Source of the DNA: Lachnospiraceae bacterium
GTDB taxonomy: Bacteria > Bacillota > Clostridia > Lachnospirales > Lachnospiraceae
Assembly (NCBI GenBank): GCA_902363445.1
Contig: CABJAB010000002.1
Coordinates: 463,811-527,810, forward strand
Direction of reading: 5' to 3'
Length of the DNA: 64,000 bases
Shown: piece after piece, positions 28,251-37,553 of the stretch
Layout of the letters: every line of letters starts with the position of its first letter
How positions within the stretch are numbered: position 1 is the stretch's first letter
Position numbers and translations under genes: made by a program
The notes under the pieces: model-generated
Seen by the model: only the letters and a program-made list of their open reading frames with translations
Told to the model about the DNA's origin: nothing
The model's database searches: none

Positions 28251-28282
28251 AAAAAAAGAGACAGGTTTTTTCCTGTCTCTTT
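28251..28282 (-). terminator. Terminator after proA
   Basis: Stem AAAGAGACAGG / CCTGTCTCTTT (28255-28265 and 28272-28282), 6-base loop. On minus the arms are followed by further T residues, ending the proB-proA transcript just upstream of the miaB promoter. Confidence 0.85.
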
Positions 28283-28289
28283 CGTCCGT

Positions 28290-29543
28290 TCAGGGACGGA
28301 CCTGCCCGTTTCCATATATGATATATTTAGTCGTTGTCAGCGCCTTAAGCCCCATCGGGCCTCTGGCATGGAGCTTCTGTGTGCTGATACCGATCTCCGC
28401 TCCAAAGCCGAACTCAAATCCGTCGGTAAACCGGGTGGAAGCATTTACATATACGGCGGCGGCATCCACCTCGTCCAGAAACCTCTGGGCATTTGCATAA
28501 TCTTTTGTGATGATTGCTTCCGAATGCTTCGTGCTATAACGGTTGATGTGAGCAATGGCTTCTCCTACAGAACCGACAGTCTTGGCTGACAGGATATAAT
28601 CCAGGTATTCGGTTCCCCAATCCTCTTCGGAAGCCCTGACCGCATCCGGGATCAGCCGGCAGATCGTTTCATCGCCGCGGATCTCTACCTGCTTTTCTGA
28701 AAGCTTTGCCGCCAGGGCAGGCATCAGCCTGTCTGCAATGCCTTTGTGGATCACCAGGGACTCGCAGGCATTGCACACGCCGATTCTCTGAGTCTTTGCA
28801 TTGAAGATGATGGAGACCGCCATATCGACATCCGCACTTTCATCCACAAATATATGGCAGTTGCCTGTTCCTGTCTCTATTACAGGGACCGTACTGTTTT
28901 CCACCACCGTGCGGATGAGTCCGGCGCCCCCTCTGGGTATCAGGACATCAATGTAGCCGTTCATACGCATAAGCGCCCTGGCAGCCTCCCGGTCTGTGCT
29001 CTCCAGAAGCTGGATGGAATCCTCCGGAAGCCCGCAGCCTGCCAGCGCCTCTCTCAGGCAGGACGTGATTGCCTTGTTAGAGTTCAGAGCGTCGCTCCCT
29101 CCCTTTAAGATTACAGCGTTTCCTGCTTTAAAACAGAGCCCGAACGCGTCAGCCGTCACATTGGGACGAGATTCGTATATGATTCCGATCACGCCGATGG
29201 GCACTCTCTTTTCTCCTATCACAAGTCCATTCGGTCTCTTCTTCATGGAAAGGACTTCTCCTACCGGATCGTCCAGGGATATGATCTGGCGCAGGCCCTC
29301 GGCCATGGCTTCTATCCGGGATCCGGTCAGCATAAGCCGGTCCAGGAGTCCCTGATGCATCCCCTTTTTCCTTCCCGCCTCCATGTCTATCTCATTGGCT
29401 TTTAATATGGATCCTGCATTGGCAGTTAAAGCGTCAGCCGCCGCAGACAGGCCTCTGTTTTTTTCGGTTATCCCTAAGCTGCTCAACAGAGATGCAGCCG
29501 TCCTGGCCCGTTCTCCCATTCCGATCAATTCTTCCATTTTCAA
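28290..29543 (-). CDS. proA: Glutamate-5-semialdehyde dehydrogenase
   Basis: 417 residues. Reduces gamma-glutamyl phosphate to glutamate semialdehyde, second step of proline synthesis. It has the [26 protein letters not shown] motif, IPRGGAGLI, and the catalytic cysteine in [12 protein letters not shown]. The proB gene lies four genes upstream. No proC is in the window. Confidence 0.97.
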   Translation of the reverse strand: MKMEELIGMGERARTAASLLSSLGITEKNRGLSAAADALTANAGSILKANEIDMEAGRKKGMHQGLLDRLMLTGSRIEAMAEGLRQIISLDDPVGEVLSMKKRPNGLVIGEKRVPIGVIGIIYESRPNVTADAFGLCFKAGNAVILKGGSDALNSNKAITSCLREALAGCGLPEDSIQLLESTDREAARALMRMNGYIDVLIPRGGAGLIRTVVENSTVPVIETGTGNCHIFVDESADVDMAVSIIFNAKTQRIGVCNACESLVIHKGIADRLMPALAAKLSEKQVEIRGDETICRLIPDAVRASEEDWGTEYLDYILSAKTVGSVGEAIAHINRYSTKHSEAIITKDYANAQRFLDEVDAAAVYVNASTRFTDGFEFGFGAEIGISTQKLHARGPMGLKALTTTKYIIYGNGQVRP

Positions 29544-29571
29544 TCCTCCTGACTGTAAAACAGCTCTCCTC

Positions 29572-30126
29572 TCACTTCCTGCTGATTCCTGCCTCCGTCA
29601 CAAGAACGGTGGGGCAGATATCGAAAGTCTCATGGGGAACCTGATCAAATACCTGACATTCATAGGCTACCGCCACTTTTGTCAGTTTTGGAAACCGCTC
29701 CAGATACCGGTCATAGTAACCTCCTCCATATCCCACGCGATGATGATCTCTGTCAAAGGCTACCCCTGGCATCAGAAAAAAAGCTTCCTCCTCTGCCGCC
29801 ATGGAAAGCCCGGCCTTCGGCTCAAGGATTCCGAGGCATCCCGGCTCCAAATCCTCCCTGGACGTGATATAATAAAAGTCCATAGAGTCCCCGTCCACTC
29901 TCGGGACCGCGACCCGTTTACCTTCCGCAATGGCATTTTCCATGATATCCCAGGTCCTGACCTCATGGTTGAAATCCACATAGCAGTACAGGCTGCGTGC
30001 CTCTTTATATTCCGGCAGAGACAGGATCTGCTCGCAGATTTTCCTGCTCTTCTCTTCTTCTTCCCCGGGAGGCATGGCTTTTCTATTTTCGTTGGCTATT
30101 CGCCTGATCTCTTTTTTTGTCATCAT
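29572..30126 (-). CDS. 5-Formyltetrahydrofolate cyclo-ligase
   Basis: 184 residues. Converts 5-formyl-THF to methenyl-THF with ATP. The N-terminal [16 protein letters not shown] and C-terminal [22 protein letters not shown] are characteristic. It overlaps the DUF896 gene by four bases and precedes proA by 28 bases. It links to the one-carbon genes at the right end of the window by function only. Confidence 0.93.
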   Translation of the reverse strand: MMTKKEIRRIANENRKAMPPGEEEEKSRKICEQILSLPEYKEARSLYCYVDFNHEVRTWDIMENAIAEGKRVAVPRVDGDSMDFYYITSREDLEPGCLGILEPKAGLSMAAEEEAFFLMPGVAFDRDHHRVGYGGGYYDRYLERFPKLTKVAVAYECQVFDQVPHETFDICPTVLVTEAGISRK

Positions 30127-30350
30127 TGTCTTTTCCTGTCTTTCGCTTCCTTGACTTTTTTAAGCTCCGTCACACTGCCGTCCGGCTCCAGAATGCTTAC
30201 ATTATTCAGGGTTCCCTTCAAATTCATGCGGATCGCCTGAATATAAGCTTCACGAAGAGCCGCCTGTTCCCTTTTTTCTTCCGGGGTGAGTCCTTCTTTT
30301 TTCGATTTATGATAAAGCTCGTTGATTCTTTGAATTTCTTTTTCCGTCAT
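30123..30350 (-). CDS. DUF896 (YnzC-like) small protein
   Basis: 75 residues. Mostly helical with MTEKEIQRINELYHKSKKEGLTPEEKREQAALREAYIQAIRMNLKGTL spaced like DUF896, cytosolic proteins of unknown role in Firmicutes. Charged, no membrane segment. Overlaps the next gene (ATGA). Confidence 0.92.
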   Translation of the reverse strand: MTEKEIQRINELYHKSKKEGLTPEEKREQAALREAYIQAIRMNLKGTLNNVSILEPDGSVTELKKVKEAKDRKRQ

Positions 30351-30359
30351 AAACTCTCC

Positions 30360-31211
30360 TTATCTGTCCAAATATAAGAGAAGCTCTTCATATCTGGACT
30401 CCATCAGATCATAACCGTGCCGGTAGAAGCGTTCCAGTACCTCCGGGTCCTGTTCCGTCCTGGATACGGCAGGCTCAAACGGTCTCAGCACAAAGATATG
30501 CCCTTCCTTTTCCAGCCGTTCGATCAGTTCCATCGTGCGGTTATACATTACCGGCCGCCTGCAGATTGTCTTTACCAGCTCCGGATATTCCTTGTAAACA
30601 GAATGATAGATCACGGCAGCTTTATGAGACAGTTTTTTACGATAGCCTTCGTTCCTGGTGAGGACTACCACACATTTTTTATAGCCTTCCCTCAGGGCCC
30701 TGGCAACAGGCACCGAATCGGACAGGCCGCCGTCCAGATATGGGACTCCGCCGATTTCTACCATCGGAGTGACTACCGGCATGCTGCAGGAAGCACGGCA
30801 GATGGTGAACAGACGGTCTTCATCTTCCCTGTCATCCAGATATTCCGTTTTTCCGGTCAGACAGTTGGTCACAGCCATCTCACAGCGCAGGGCTGATTCC
30901 TGATAGGTCTTAAAATCAAAGGGAAACAGTTCCTTGGGATACCGGTCAAATATCATATCCATATCAAACAGGCTTTTTGTCTTTAACGCTTTCTTTAAAT
31001 TCATATAACCGTTTTTTTTATCGCGGGGAATCATACAGTCCCTTGTCCTTCCAATCTGCCGGGACAGATAGTCCACCGCGTTGCAGGCTCCTGCGGAAAC
31101 GCCGATCACATAGGGGATATATAGTTCTTTTTCCATCAGGAAATCCAGGACTCCGGCGGAAAAAACCCCACGGGTAGCTCCGCCCTCCAGAATAAGACTT
31201 GCTTTCTTCAT
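30360..31211 (-). CDS. Patatin-like phospholipase family protein
   Basis: 283 residues from the ATG at 31211, which has AAGGAG 10 bases ahead; a longer in-frame start would overlap proB. The patatin features are the oxyanion loop GGATRGVFSAGVLDFL (residues 9-24), the nucleophile motif GVSAG and the DGGLSD aspartate, a Ser-Asp dyad. It would hydrolyse acyl lipids, possibly membrane phospholipids. It is 44 bases after proB and 9 before DUF896. Confidence 0.9.
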   Translation of the reverse strand: MKKASLILEGGATRGVFSAGVLDFLMEKELYIPYVIGVSAGACNAVDYLSRQIGRTRDCMIPRDKKNGYMNLKKALKTKSLFDMDMIFDRYPKELFPFDFKTYQESALRCEMAVTNCLTGKTEYLDDREDEDRLFTICRASCSMPVVTPMVEIGGVPYLDGGLSDSVPVARALREGYKKCVVVLTRNEGYRKKLSHKAAVIYHSVYKEYPELVKTICRRPVMYNRTMELIERLEKEGHIFVLRPFEPAVSRTEQDPEVLERFYRHGYDLMESRYEELLLYLDR

Positions 31212-31255
31212 GTTATGTCCACTCCTTCCTATCCGCGCATCAATCCTTGAAATAC

Positions 31256-32098
31256 TCAATATGCCGTCAGATATTCGATCAGATCAAAGTCTCTGTTTTT
31301 ATGGGCCAGGAACAGTGTGCCGACCTGTTCTCCGTCCAGGACTCGGTATATATTCTCCACATCTTCTCCATTGGTGATCACCATATCGATTCCGGCGTCG
31401 GTAGCCATCCGGGCCGCTACGATCTTTGCAGACATTCCGCCGGTTCCCACGGCGCTCCCGGTGGTCTCCTTCCCCATTTCCTGCAGATCGTCGGTAATTT
31501 CTTCCACCTCCCGGATAAATTCCGCCTCTGGATCACGCTTCGGGTCATCCTCGTAAAGCCCGTCAATATCGGAAAGAAGTATCAGCAGATCCGCGTGTAT
31601 CACCGCCGCCACAATAGCAGACAGCCGGTCGTTATCTCCGAATTCAATCTCATGGGTGGCGACTGTGTCATTTTCATTGACGATGGGAATCACTCCCATC
31701 TTGAACAGCTCATCAAAGGTATTCCTGGCATTCCTTCTGGAATTGTCATTGAGCATGGTAGTCTTTGTCATCAAAATCTGGGCGACCACCTGATTATACT
31801 CCGAAAAGATCTTCTGATAGGTCATCATTAATTTTGCCTGTCCTACCGCGGCCAGCGCCTGCTTGACCGGAAGGTCATCCGGACGCTCCATATATCCCAT
31901 GGTCTTTCTGCCTACCGCCCCGGCGCCGGAGCTCACCAGCACGACCTCCATCCCCTGATTCCTCAGATCACAAAGCACCCGCGCCAGCTTTTCCACTTTA
32001 TTTAAATTCAAATATCCCGTATATTTATGAGTGAGTGAGGAAGATCCAATCTTCACGACGATCCGATTCTTTCCTGAAAGCCTTGTTTTTCTGTCCAT
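31256..32098 (-). CDS. proB: Glutamate 5-kinase, short form
   Basis: 280 residues. Phosphorylates glutamate for proline synthesis. It has VKIGSSSLT, the IVNENDTVATHEIEFGDNDRLSA active-site segment, and SDIDGLYEDDP. The C-terminal PUA domain found in longer ProB proteins is absent, as in several short clostridial ProB. It starts the proB-proA operon from a clear promoter. Confidence 0.96.
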   Translation of the reverse strand: MDRKTRLSGKNRIVVKIGSSSLTHKYTGYLNLNKVEKLARVLCDLRNQGMEVVLVSSGAGAVGRKTMGYMERPDDLPVKQALAAVGQAKLMMTYQKIFSEYNQVVAQILMTKTTMLNDNSRRNARNTFDELFKMGVIPIVNENDTVATHEIEFGDNDRLSAIVAAVIHADLLILLSDIDGLYEDDPKRDPEAEFIREVEEITDDLQEMGKETTGSAVGTGGMSAKIVAARMATDAGIDMVITNGEDVENIYRVLDGEQVGTLFLAHKNRDFDLIEYLTAY

Positions 32099-32140
32099 AT
32101 GTATCCTCTCTAATCCACTTTTTTTCTTCTTAACACCGCT

Positions 32141-32169
32141 ATTCTAGCAGATTTGACATCCGGAATCAA
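32141..32169 (-). promoter_or_regulatory. SigmaA-type promoter of the proB operon
   Basis: On minus: -35 TTGATT (32164-32169), 17-base spacer, -10 TAGAAT (32141-32146) with an upstream TG (extended -10). It overlaps the 3' end of the oxidoreductase gene. Confidence 0.75.
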
Positions 32170-33794
32170 TCCTTTCTGCTCTGCAGAAAACGAGGGGAAA
32201 AGCGGGCCGCAATGGCCTCCGCCACCCGTATCCCGTCCATAGCGGCTGATGTGATTCCTCCTGCATATCCCGCGCCTTCTCCACACGGATAGATTCCTGG
32301 AACACTCGCTTCCATGGAATCGTTCCGCTCAATCCGTACAGGGGACGACGTCCGGCTTTCTACGCCGGAAAGAACCGCGTCATATCGGCTGAATCCCCGT
32401 AATTTCTGCCCGCATTGTTCAATACCCTCTATAAGCGCCCGATTTAAATATTCCGGGAGCAGATGCCGCAGATTGGCAAAATGGTTTTCACCCATCGTAT
32501 CCGGCAGGACATCTCCCAGAGAACTGCTCATCCTGTTTCCTTTAAAATCTCCATAAAGCTGGACAGGAACTCTTCCTTCGCCCAACTCATAAGCAGCCTT
32601 TTCCAGCTCTCTCTGAAATACGATTCCGGAAAGGGGATGCCCGTTTCCAAAATCCTCCGGCGATACCGTTACGATCATGGCGCTGTTTGCGTTCCTGCCG
32701 TCCCGGCTTCTGTTGCTCATGCCATTGACAGCCGTCATCCCCGGTTCAGAGGAAGCGTTGACCACATAGCCGCCGGGACACATACAGAAGGAATAGACTC
32801 CCCTTCCGTCTTTCGACCTTGCGGTCAGCTTATAAGGAGCGGGGGGAAGAAGCCCTGCAAAGGTTTCTCCATACTGAGAAACCTGTATCATCTGCTGCGG
32901 ATGCTCAATCCGCAAGCCCACGGCAAAGGATTTGGCTTTCATATCCAGCCCTTTTTCATATAGCAGCTGAAAGGTGTCCCGGGCACTGTGGCCAATGGCC
33001 AGTACAAGACAATCTGCAGGAAAGAATTGTTCTCTCTTTTTCTTTGTCTCGGCAACGTGAATTCCGGTCAGCCTGCCTCCCTCTGTGTCCAGTCCGGACA
33101 CTTTGGAATAGAAGCGGAATTCTCCTCCGGCCTGTTCGATCTCCCTTCTCAGATTTTTTAATACCTGTTTTAATACATCTGTTCCGATATGGGGTTTTTG
33201 TTCATATAAAATTTCATCTCCGGCACCCATCTCGGCGAATATTTCCAGGACCCTCCGCCCACGGTGAGCCGGATCCTTTACCAGAGTATTTAATTTTCCG
33301 TCGGAAAATGTCCCGGCGCCGCCTTCCCCGAACTGAACATTACATTCCGGATCCAGGATTCCAGTTTTCCAAAATTTTGATACTGCCTCCTCACGTTCAT
33401 CCACAGGTCCGCCCCGCTCTAAAAGAATCGGGCAGTAACCGGCTTTCGCCAGCATATAGCCGCAGAAGAGTCCGGCAGGTCCTGTACCGGCGATCACAGG
33501 CCGGTTCTTAAACGGCTCCGCTCCCGGCTCTGCAAACTGGTAGCTTTCCTCTTTTTTCAACTGAATCTGCGCGTTTTTCAAATGATCTGCTATAGCGCTT
33601 TCCTTTTTCTTTATCTCCACATCCACCTGAAAGACAATTTGAATGTCCTCCTTTTTCCTGGCATCAATGGATTTTTTGACGATCTTCCAGGAAAGAATGT
33701 CCTCTTCCCGAAGTTTAAGTTTTCTGCAAAGCTTTCTATAGAGTTCAGCCTCATCCTCTCCGGGACGAAGCTTAAGCTGTGTGATCCGAATCAT
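32166..33794 (-). CDS. FAD-dependent dehydrogenase, uncharacterised
   Basis: 542 residues from ATG at 33794, which overlaps the stop of the upstream gene (ATGA) and has GCAGGAA ahead. After a small N-terminal domain (residues 1-80, LKLRPGEDEAEL...) comes a dinucleotide-binding fold (AGTGPAGLFCGYMLAKAGY) and an FAD-binding GAGYAGGITSAAMDGIRVAEAI near the C-terminus. Similar to a broadly conserved family in Clostridia with no firm substrate. Translationally coupled to the BaiN-like gene. Confidence 0.85.
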   Translation of the reverse strand: MIRITQLKLRPGEDEAELYRKLCRKLKLREEDILSWKIVKKSIDARKKEDIQIVFQVDVEIKKKESAIADHLKNAQIQLKKEESYQFAEPGAEPFKNRPVIAGTGPAGLFCGYMLAKAGYCPILLERGGPVDEREEAVSKFWKTGILDPECNVQFGEGGAGTFSDGKLNTLVKDPAHRGRRVLEIFAEMGAGDEILYEQKPHIGTDVLKQVLKNLRREIEQAGGEFRFYSKVSGLDTEGGRLTGIHVAETKKKREQFFPADCLVLAIGHSARDTFQLLYEKGLDMKAKSFAVGLRIEHPQQMIQVSQYGETFAGLLPPAPYKLTARSKDGRGVYSFCMCPGGYVVNASSEPGMTAVNGMSNRSRDGRNANSAMIVTVSPEDFGNGHPLSGIVFQRELEKAAYELGEGRVPVQLYGDFKGNRMSSSLGDVLPDTMGENHFANLRHLLPEYLNRALIEGIEQCGQKLRGFSRYDAVLSGVESRTSSPVRIERNDSMEASVPGIYPCGEGAGYAGGITSAAMDGIRVAEAIAARFSPRFLQSRKD

Positions 33795-35023
33795 TTCCTG
33801 CCCTGCCTTCCGGCCAGCCAGCCGCTGGTCCATGCCCACTGTAAATTATATCCGCCGCAGATACCGTCCACATCCAGAATCTCTCCTGCAAAGTACAGTC
33901 CTGGGACAAGCTTTGACTCCATTGACTCAGGCGTCACATCCCGTACATCAACTCCTCCCGCGGTCACCTGGGCCTGGGAAAAAGAATTCGTACCGGAAAT
34001 CGGCACCGAAAAGTGTGTAACGGTCCGGCAGAGCTTCTCTGCCCGGTTCTCATCCAGCTGTTCCGCCGGAAAATGAAACGGAATACCCGCCTCTTTTAAA
34101 AATGCCAGGGCCAGCTTCTCCGGAAACAGACCGCAAAGCACCTCCAGACAGTCATAGCCTTTCTTTTCCAAACGAACCGATTGAAAAAGCTCCTGCTTTG
34201 TCTCTATCGATGTATATTCAGGAAGGAAGTCAATTTCAGCCCATACCTGTTTATTCTCCGACAGAGCTTTCGAAGCATAACGGCTGACCTGAAAAACAGG
34301 GATTCCGGAGATCCCATAATCTGTCAGCTGAATCTCTCCGGTATCGGCCCCGGCAAATGCCCGTCCGCCGTTTTCCATTATGTAAAGAGAGATCCGCCCG
34401 TCCGCCCGTACACCTGCTGCTTTTTGGAGGGCGGATCTGGAAGAACGAAGCTGTACCAATGCCGGCACCGGCTCAATAATTCTGTGCCCCATTTTGGCGG
34501 CCAGTTGATACCCACTTCCGTCGGAACCGGTGGACGGAGCCGCCATTCCTCCGCAGGCCAGTATGACGCGGTCAGATGCAAAGGAAGACTCCGATGTTTT
34601 CACTGTAAATTCTTTGCCACGCTTTACAATTTCCTGCACATCTGTTTCCATCCTCAAATCTGCCTTCCGGCGTTCAAGTTCACGCAGCAAAGCATTCCGT
34701 ACGGAAGAGGCCTGGGACGAACGGGGATATACGTATCCATCCTTTTCTTTAAAAAACAGTCCAAGTCCCCGGAAAAAATCAAGCGTTTCTTTATATCCGA
34801 ACTGCCGGAGTGCTTTTTCTGGAAAATCCGCTTCCGAACAGCGATAAAAAGAAGCGTCCTGATTCCGGTTGGTCAGATTGCACCGGCCGTTTCCCGTGGA
34901 CAACAGCTTCTTCCCCAGCTGGGGACTGTGTTCCAAAAGAGTGACCGCATCCCCTGCGCCGGCAGAAGCGATGGCTGCCGTCATGCCGGCCGCTCCACCC
35001 CCGATTATCACTGTCTTCTTCAT
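33791..35023 (-). CDS. BaiN/HI0933-like FAD oxidoreductase
   Basis: 410 residues from the ATG at 35023 with AAAGGAGACAG ahead; in-frame codons upstream are rejected. FAD-binding IIGGGAAGMTAAIASAGAG at the start; KKLLSTGNGRCNLTN is a hallmark of the family; C-terminal PGLYFAGEILDVDGICGGYNLQWAW contains the second FAD motif. Proteins like this have been assigned to 7-dehydro bile-acid reduction in some gut bacteria, but they are also common elsewhere, so a bile acid role is only a possibility. Confidence 0.9.
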   Translation of the reverse strand: MKKTVIIGGGAAGMTAAIASAGAGDAVTLLEHSPQLGKKLLSTGNGRCNLTNRNQDASFYRCSEADFPEKALRQFGYKETLDFFRGLGLFFKEKDGYVYPRSSQASSVRNALLRELERRKADLRMETDVQEIVKRGKEFTVKTSESSFASDRVILACGGMAAPSTGSDGSGYQLAAKMGHRIIEPVPALVQLRSSRSALQKAAGVRADGRISLYIMENGGRAFAGADTGEIQLTDYGISGIPVFQVSRYASKALSENKQVWAEIDFLPEYTSIETKQELFQSVRLEKKGYDCLEVLCGLFPEKLALAFLKEAGIPFHFPAEQLDENRAEKLCRTVTHFSVPISGTNSFSQAQVTAGGVDVRDVTPESMESKLVPGLYFAGEILDVDGICGGYNLQWAWTSGWLAGRQGRK

Positions 35024-35072
35024 GGCCTGTCTCCTTTCTGCGCTAAGTGTACCCCGCAGTTTAGCTACAGCC

Positions 35073-35101
35073 ATTATAATATGAGTACCGTGGGATTGCA
35101 A
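35073..35101 (-). promoter_or_regulatory. SigmaA-type promoter of the two FAD oxidoreductase genes
   Basis: On minus: -35 TTGCAA (35096-35101), 17-base spacer, -10 TATAAT (35073-35078). So the two oxidoreductases can be made independently of the upstream BofC-like gene. Confidence 0.75.
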
Positions 35102-35103
35102 GT

Positions 35104-35766
35104 TCAGCTGGTGATAGATTCCAGATAGTCGTAGAGCTCTCCCACTCCCTTTATATAATAACCGCTCTTGAGAACCTCCAGCTCGGATTCCGGAAGCTCC
35201 TCTTCTGTCAGATAGGTTTCCATATAGACATCCCGCCTGTCACTGTAGTAAATTTTCAGATAGCCTTCCTCCAAGATAAGAAGGAACCGGTAATCATCGG
35301 GATTCACTGCCTCCTCACTCCTGACTACCAGGCGCGAGGCAGAAAAGGACACAAGGCTCTTTCCGCTGTCCGACGATTTCATAAGAGAGATCAATTCTTC
35401 CCTGGTAAGTCCCAGATAATCCTCCGGCATGGGCAGAATTGTTTCCGTCAGGACTTCCGTCTTCGGGTCGTAATTCTGAGAAATATAGAGCATATCCTTT
35501 GTCACCACCGACCCGTCTTTTTTTCCGGCTGCCACAGCATTTTCATCCGTATTCTGTCCTGCTCCGGCGCCGTCCGCGGCCGCGGTCATCGGAACATGAG
35601 TCTCCGCTTCCACCGTGTTAAACTGAGATTTGTTCCCCTGCTCTTCCTCTGCCAGCTCCAGCTCCTTTTTCTGTTCCAGATTCCGATAGCTGAAATAATA
35701 GACTGTAGAAAATACGAAAAAAAGCAGGCAAAAGCTTAAAAGATACAACCAAATGGTTTTTTTCAT
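35104..35766 (-). CDS. Membrane-anchored BofC-like protein
   Basis: 220 residues. One N-terminal membrane helix (about 5-26), a low-complexity linker of charged and Ala/Gly residues, then a C-terminal domain (about 112-218) with PEDYLGLTREELISLM, SFSASRLVVRSE and EGYLKIYYSD, ending GVGELYDYLESITS. That pattern resembles the BofC C-terminal domain of the forespore checkpoint protein. Assignment is by pattern and moderate. It is likely secreted into the intermembrane space or outside the membrane. Confidence 0.6.
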   Translation of the reverse strand: MKKTIWLYLLSFCLLFFVFSTVYYFSYRNLEQKKELELAEEEQGNKSQFNTVEAETHVPMTAAADGAGAGQNTDENAVAAGKKDGSVVTKDMLYISQNYDPKTEVLTETILPMPEDYLGLTREELISLMKSSDSGKSLVSFSASRLVVRSEEAVNPDDYRFLLILEEGYLKIYYSDRRDVYMETYLTEEELPESELEVLKSGYYIKGVGELYDYLESITS

Positions 35767-35806
35767 AGTGATTCACCCCTATTTTTAAGTTGATAATGCA
35801 CTTTCC

Positions 35807-35845
35807 CAAAAATAAAAAAGAAAGAGGATAGTATCATCCTCTTTC
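35807..35845 (-). terminator. Terminator of the DUF3048-flippase operon
   Basis: Perfect 10-base-pair stem GAAAGAGGAT / ATCCTCTTTC (35820-35829, 35836-35845), 6-base loop, followed on minus by TTTTTTATTTTT. Confidence 0.88.
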
Positions 35846-35885
35846 TAGTATCTACCACTATGCAGATTTTAAACATGACCATTGG

Positions 35886-37553
35886 TTACATCAGATGCAG
35901 CTTTTTCGCTGCGGACGCCAGCTTACCGCCCATCGGCATACTTCGAAGCTCGCTCTCGCTGACACATCGGAACACGATCAGCATCACAAAATATACGATG
36001 ACAGCCACGATAACGGCCAGCAGACAGGCTATGGAATTCCGCTTCGTGACCATATTCACCAGATAATAGACCAGATAGGAAGCCCCTCCCATGATGACAG
36101 AAGCCATGAACGGAAGCACAAATGTTTTTTTAACCTCCTGTCTGTACCCCAGGAAATTGGCTATGGATACCCCATTCAGGATACACATGGAAAGACCGAA
36201 CAGCATATTGGCTATGACGACCCCGTAGATTCCTGTCTTCAGCCCGTACAGGAGGGCAATGAGAACACCCACATGAAGGATCAGGGAAATCAGGGCATTT
36301 CTCACAGGGACCTTCATTTTATTGATTCCCTGCAGGATGCCGTTGCTCACTGTGGACAGGGAGAAAAAGATCACGGCAAGGGAACCTAAGAACAGAAGAT
36401 CTCCTCCTAATTGTGTATCCTGTTTAAACAGCATATTCACGATGGGAGAACTCAGGACCGTCAGTCCGACAGCCGCGGGAATCGCCACTATCATAGAAAA
36501 ACGGATCGTCACATTGATTTTCCGGAGCACCTCTCCCTTCTTTCCTTCCGTCACCGTTCTAGTCAGAGAGGGAAGCATAGAGGAAGATAACGCATTGGAA
36601 ATGGCAATAGGTACGTTTATCAGCAGATAATACTGACCGGAATATACCCCCCAATTGGCCATGTAATGAGCCGTGCCGCCTGTGGACTTCATATAGAATC
36701 CATATATGCTGTTGTCGATCAGATTGCTGATATTGTACACAGTCCCGCTGATGATGACCGGGATGATGGTCGCTATCAGAACTCTGGCGATATTGCCGTA
36801 GGATTCCAGCATCACCGTATTGTCCCGCCGCATCTGCTTGTTCAGGACCTGTTTATACATACGGAACACTACGAAGCAGAAGAAAAGGGCCGCCAGGGCT
36901 CCGACCGCCGTGCCAATAGTACCGCCGGCAGCGCCGTAGGCATCCGCATAAAAATCCTTCCCCTTCGCAATGTCCATCTTCGCGCCCATATCAAACAAAA
37001 GGAACGCGGCTACAACGCTGACCACAGCATTGATGATCTGTTCAAACACCTGGGACACAGCGGTCGGGATCATGGTGCCGAGTCCCTGAAAATATCCTCT
37101 CAGAGTTCCCAGGAACGCCATGACGAAAATTGTGGGCGCCAGTACCTTGATCGCATATGCCGCCCCCGGTTCATTTAATAATTTCGCAGCAAAGAAGTCC
37201 GCTCCGAAAAATGTGAGCAGACATGCTGCGCCGCCGGATACCAGGGAAAACAGCAGGGAGCTCTGGAATATCCGGTATGCATTTTTATGCTGGCCCAGAG
37301 CCACCCTGGCCGAAACCATTTTGGATACGGCAAGGGGCAGGCTGTAAGAAGACAGCAGCAGCATGATATTGTAAATATAAAACGCGGATGAATACATCCC
37401 CATAGCTGCGCTGCCTATCTTATTCTGCATGGGGATCCGGTACACAAGTCCTATGATCCGCACCAGAATCCCGGCCCCCGCAAGGATTGTTCCCTGCACA
37501 AGGAAGTTATTATTTTTCTTTTTTCTCTTTGGTCTTTGATTTTGGCTACTCAT
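35886..37553 (-). CDS. MurJ/SpoVB-type lipid II or polysaccharide flippase
   Basis: 555 residues, about 14 membrane helices. A basic start (MSSQNQRPKRKKKNN) precedes GTILAGAGILVRIIGLVYRIPMQNKIG, the first-helix pattern of the MOP-superfamily SpoVB/MurJ group. SpoVB acts in spore cortex synthesis and MurJ flips lipid II; sequence alone cannot choose. Overlaps the DUF3048 gene by eight bases. Confidence 0.88.
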   Translation of the reverse strand: MSSQNQRPKRKKKNNNFLVQGTILAGAGILVRIIGLVYRIPMQNKIGSAAMGMYSSAFYIYNIMLLLSSYSLPLAVSKMVSARVALGQHKNAYRIFQSSLLFSLVSGGAACLLTFFGADFFAAKLLNEPGAAYAIKVLAPTIFVMAFLGTLRGYFQGLGTMIPTAVSQVFEQIINAVVSVVAAFLLFDMGAKMDIAKGKDFYADAYGAAGGTIGTAVGALAALFFCFVVFRMYKQVLNKQMRRDNTVMLESYGNIARVLIATIIPVIISGTVYNISNLIDNSIYGFYMKSTGGTAHYMANWGVYSGQYYLLINVPIAISNALSSSMLPSLTRTVTEGKKGEVLRKINVTIRFSMIVAIPAAVGLTVLSSPIVNMLFKQDTQLGGDLLFLGSLAVIFFSLSTVSNGILQGINKMKVPVRNALISLILHVGVLIALLYGLKTGIYGVVIANMLFGLSMCILNGVSIANFLGYRQEVKKTFVLPFMASVIMGGASYLVYYLVNMVTKRNSIACLLAVIVAVIVYFVMLIVFRCVSESELRSMPMGGKLASAAKKLHLM

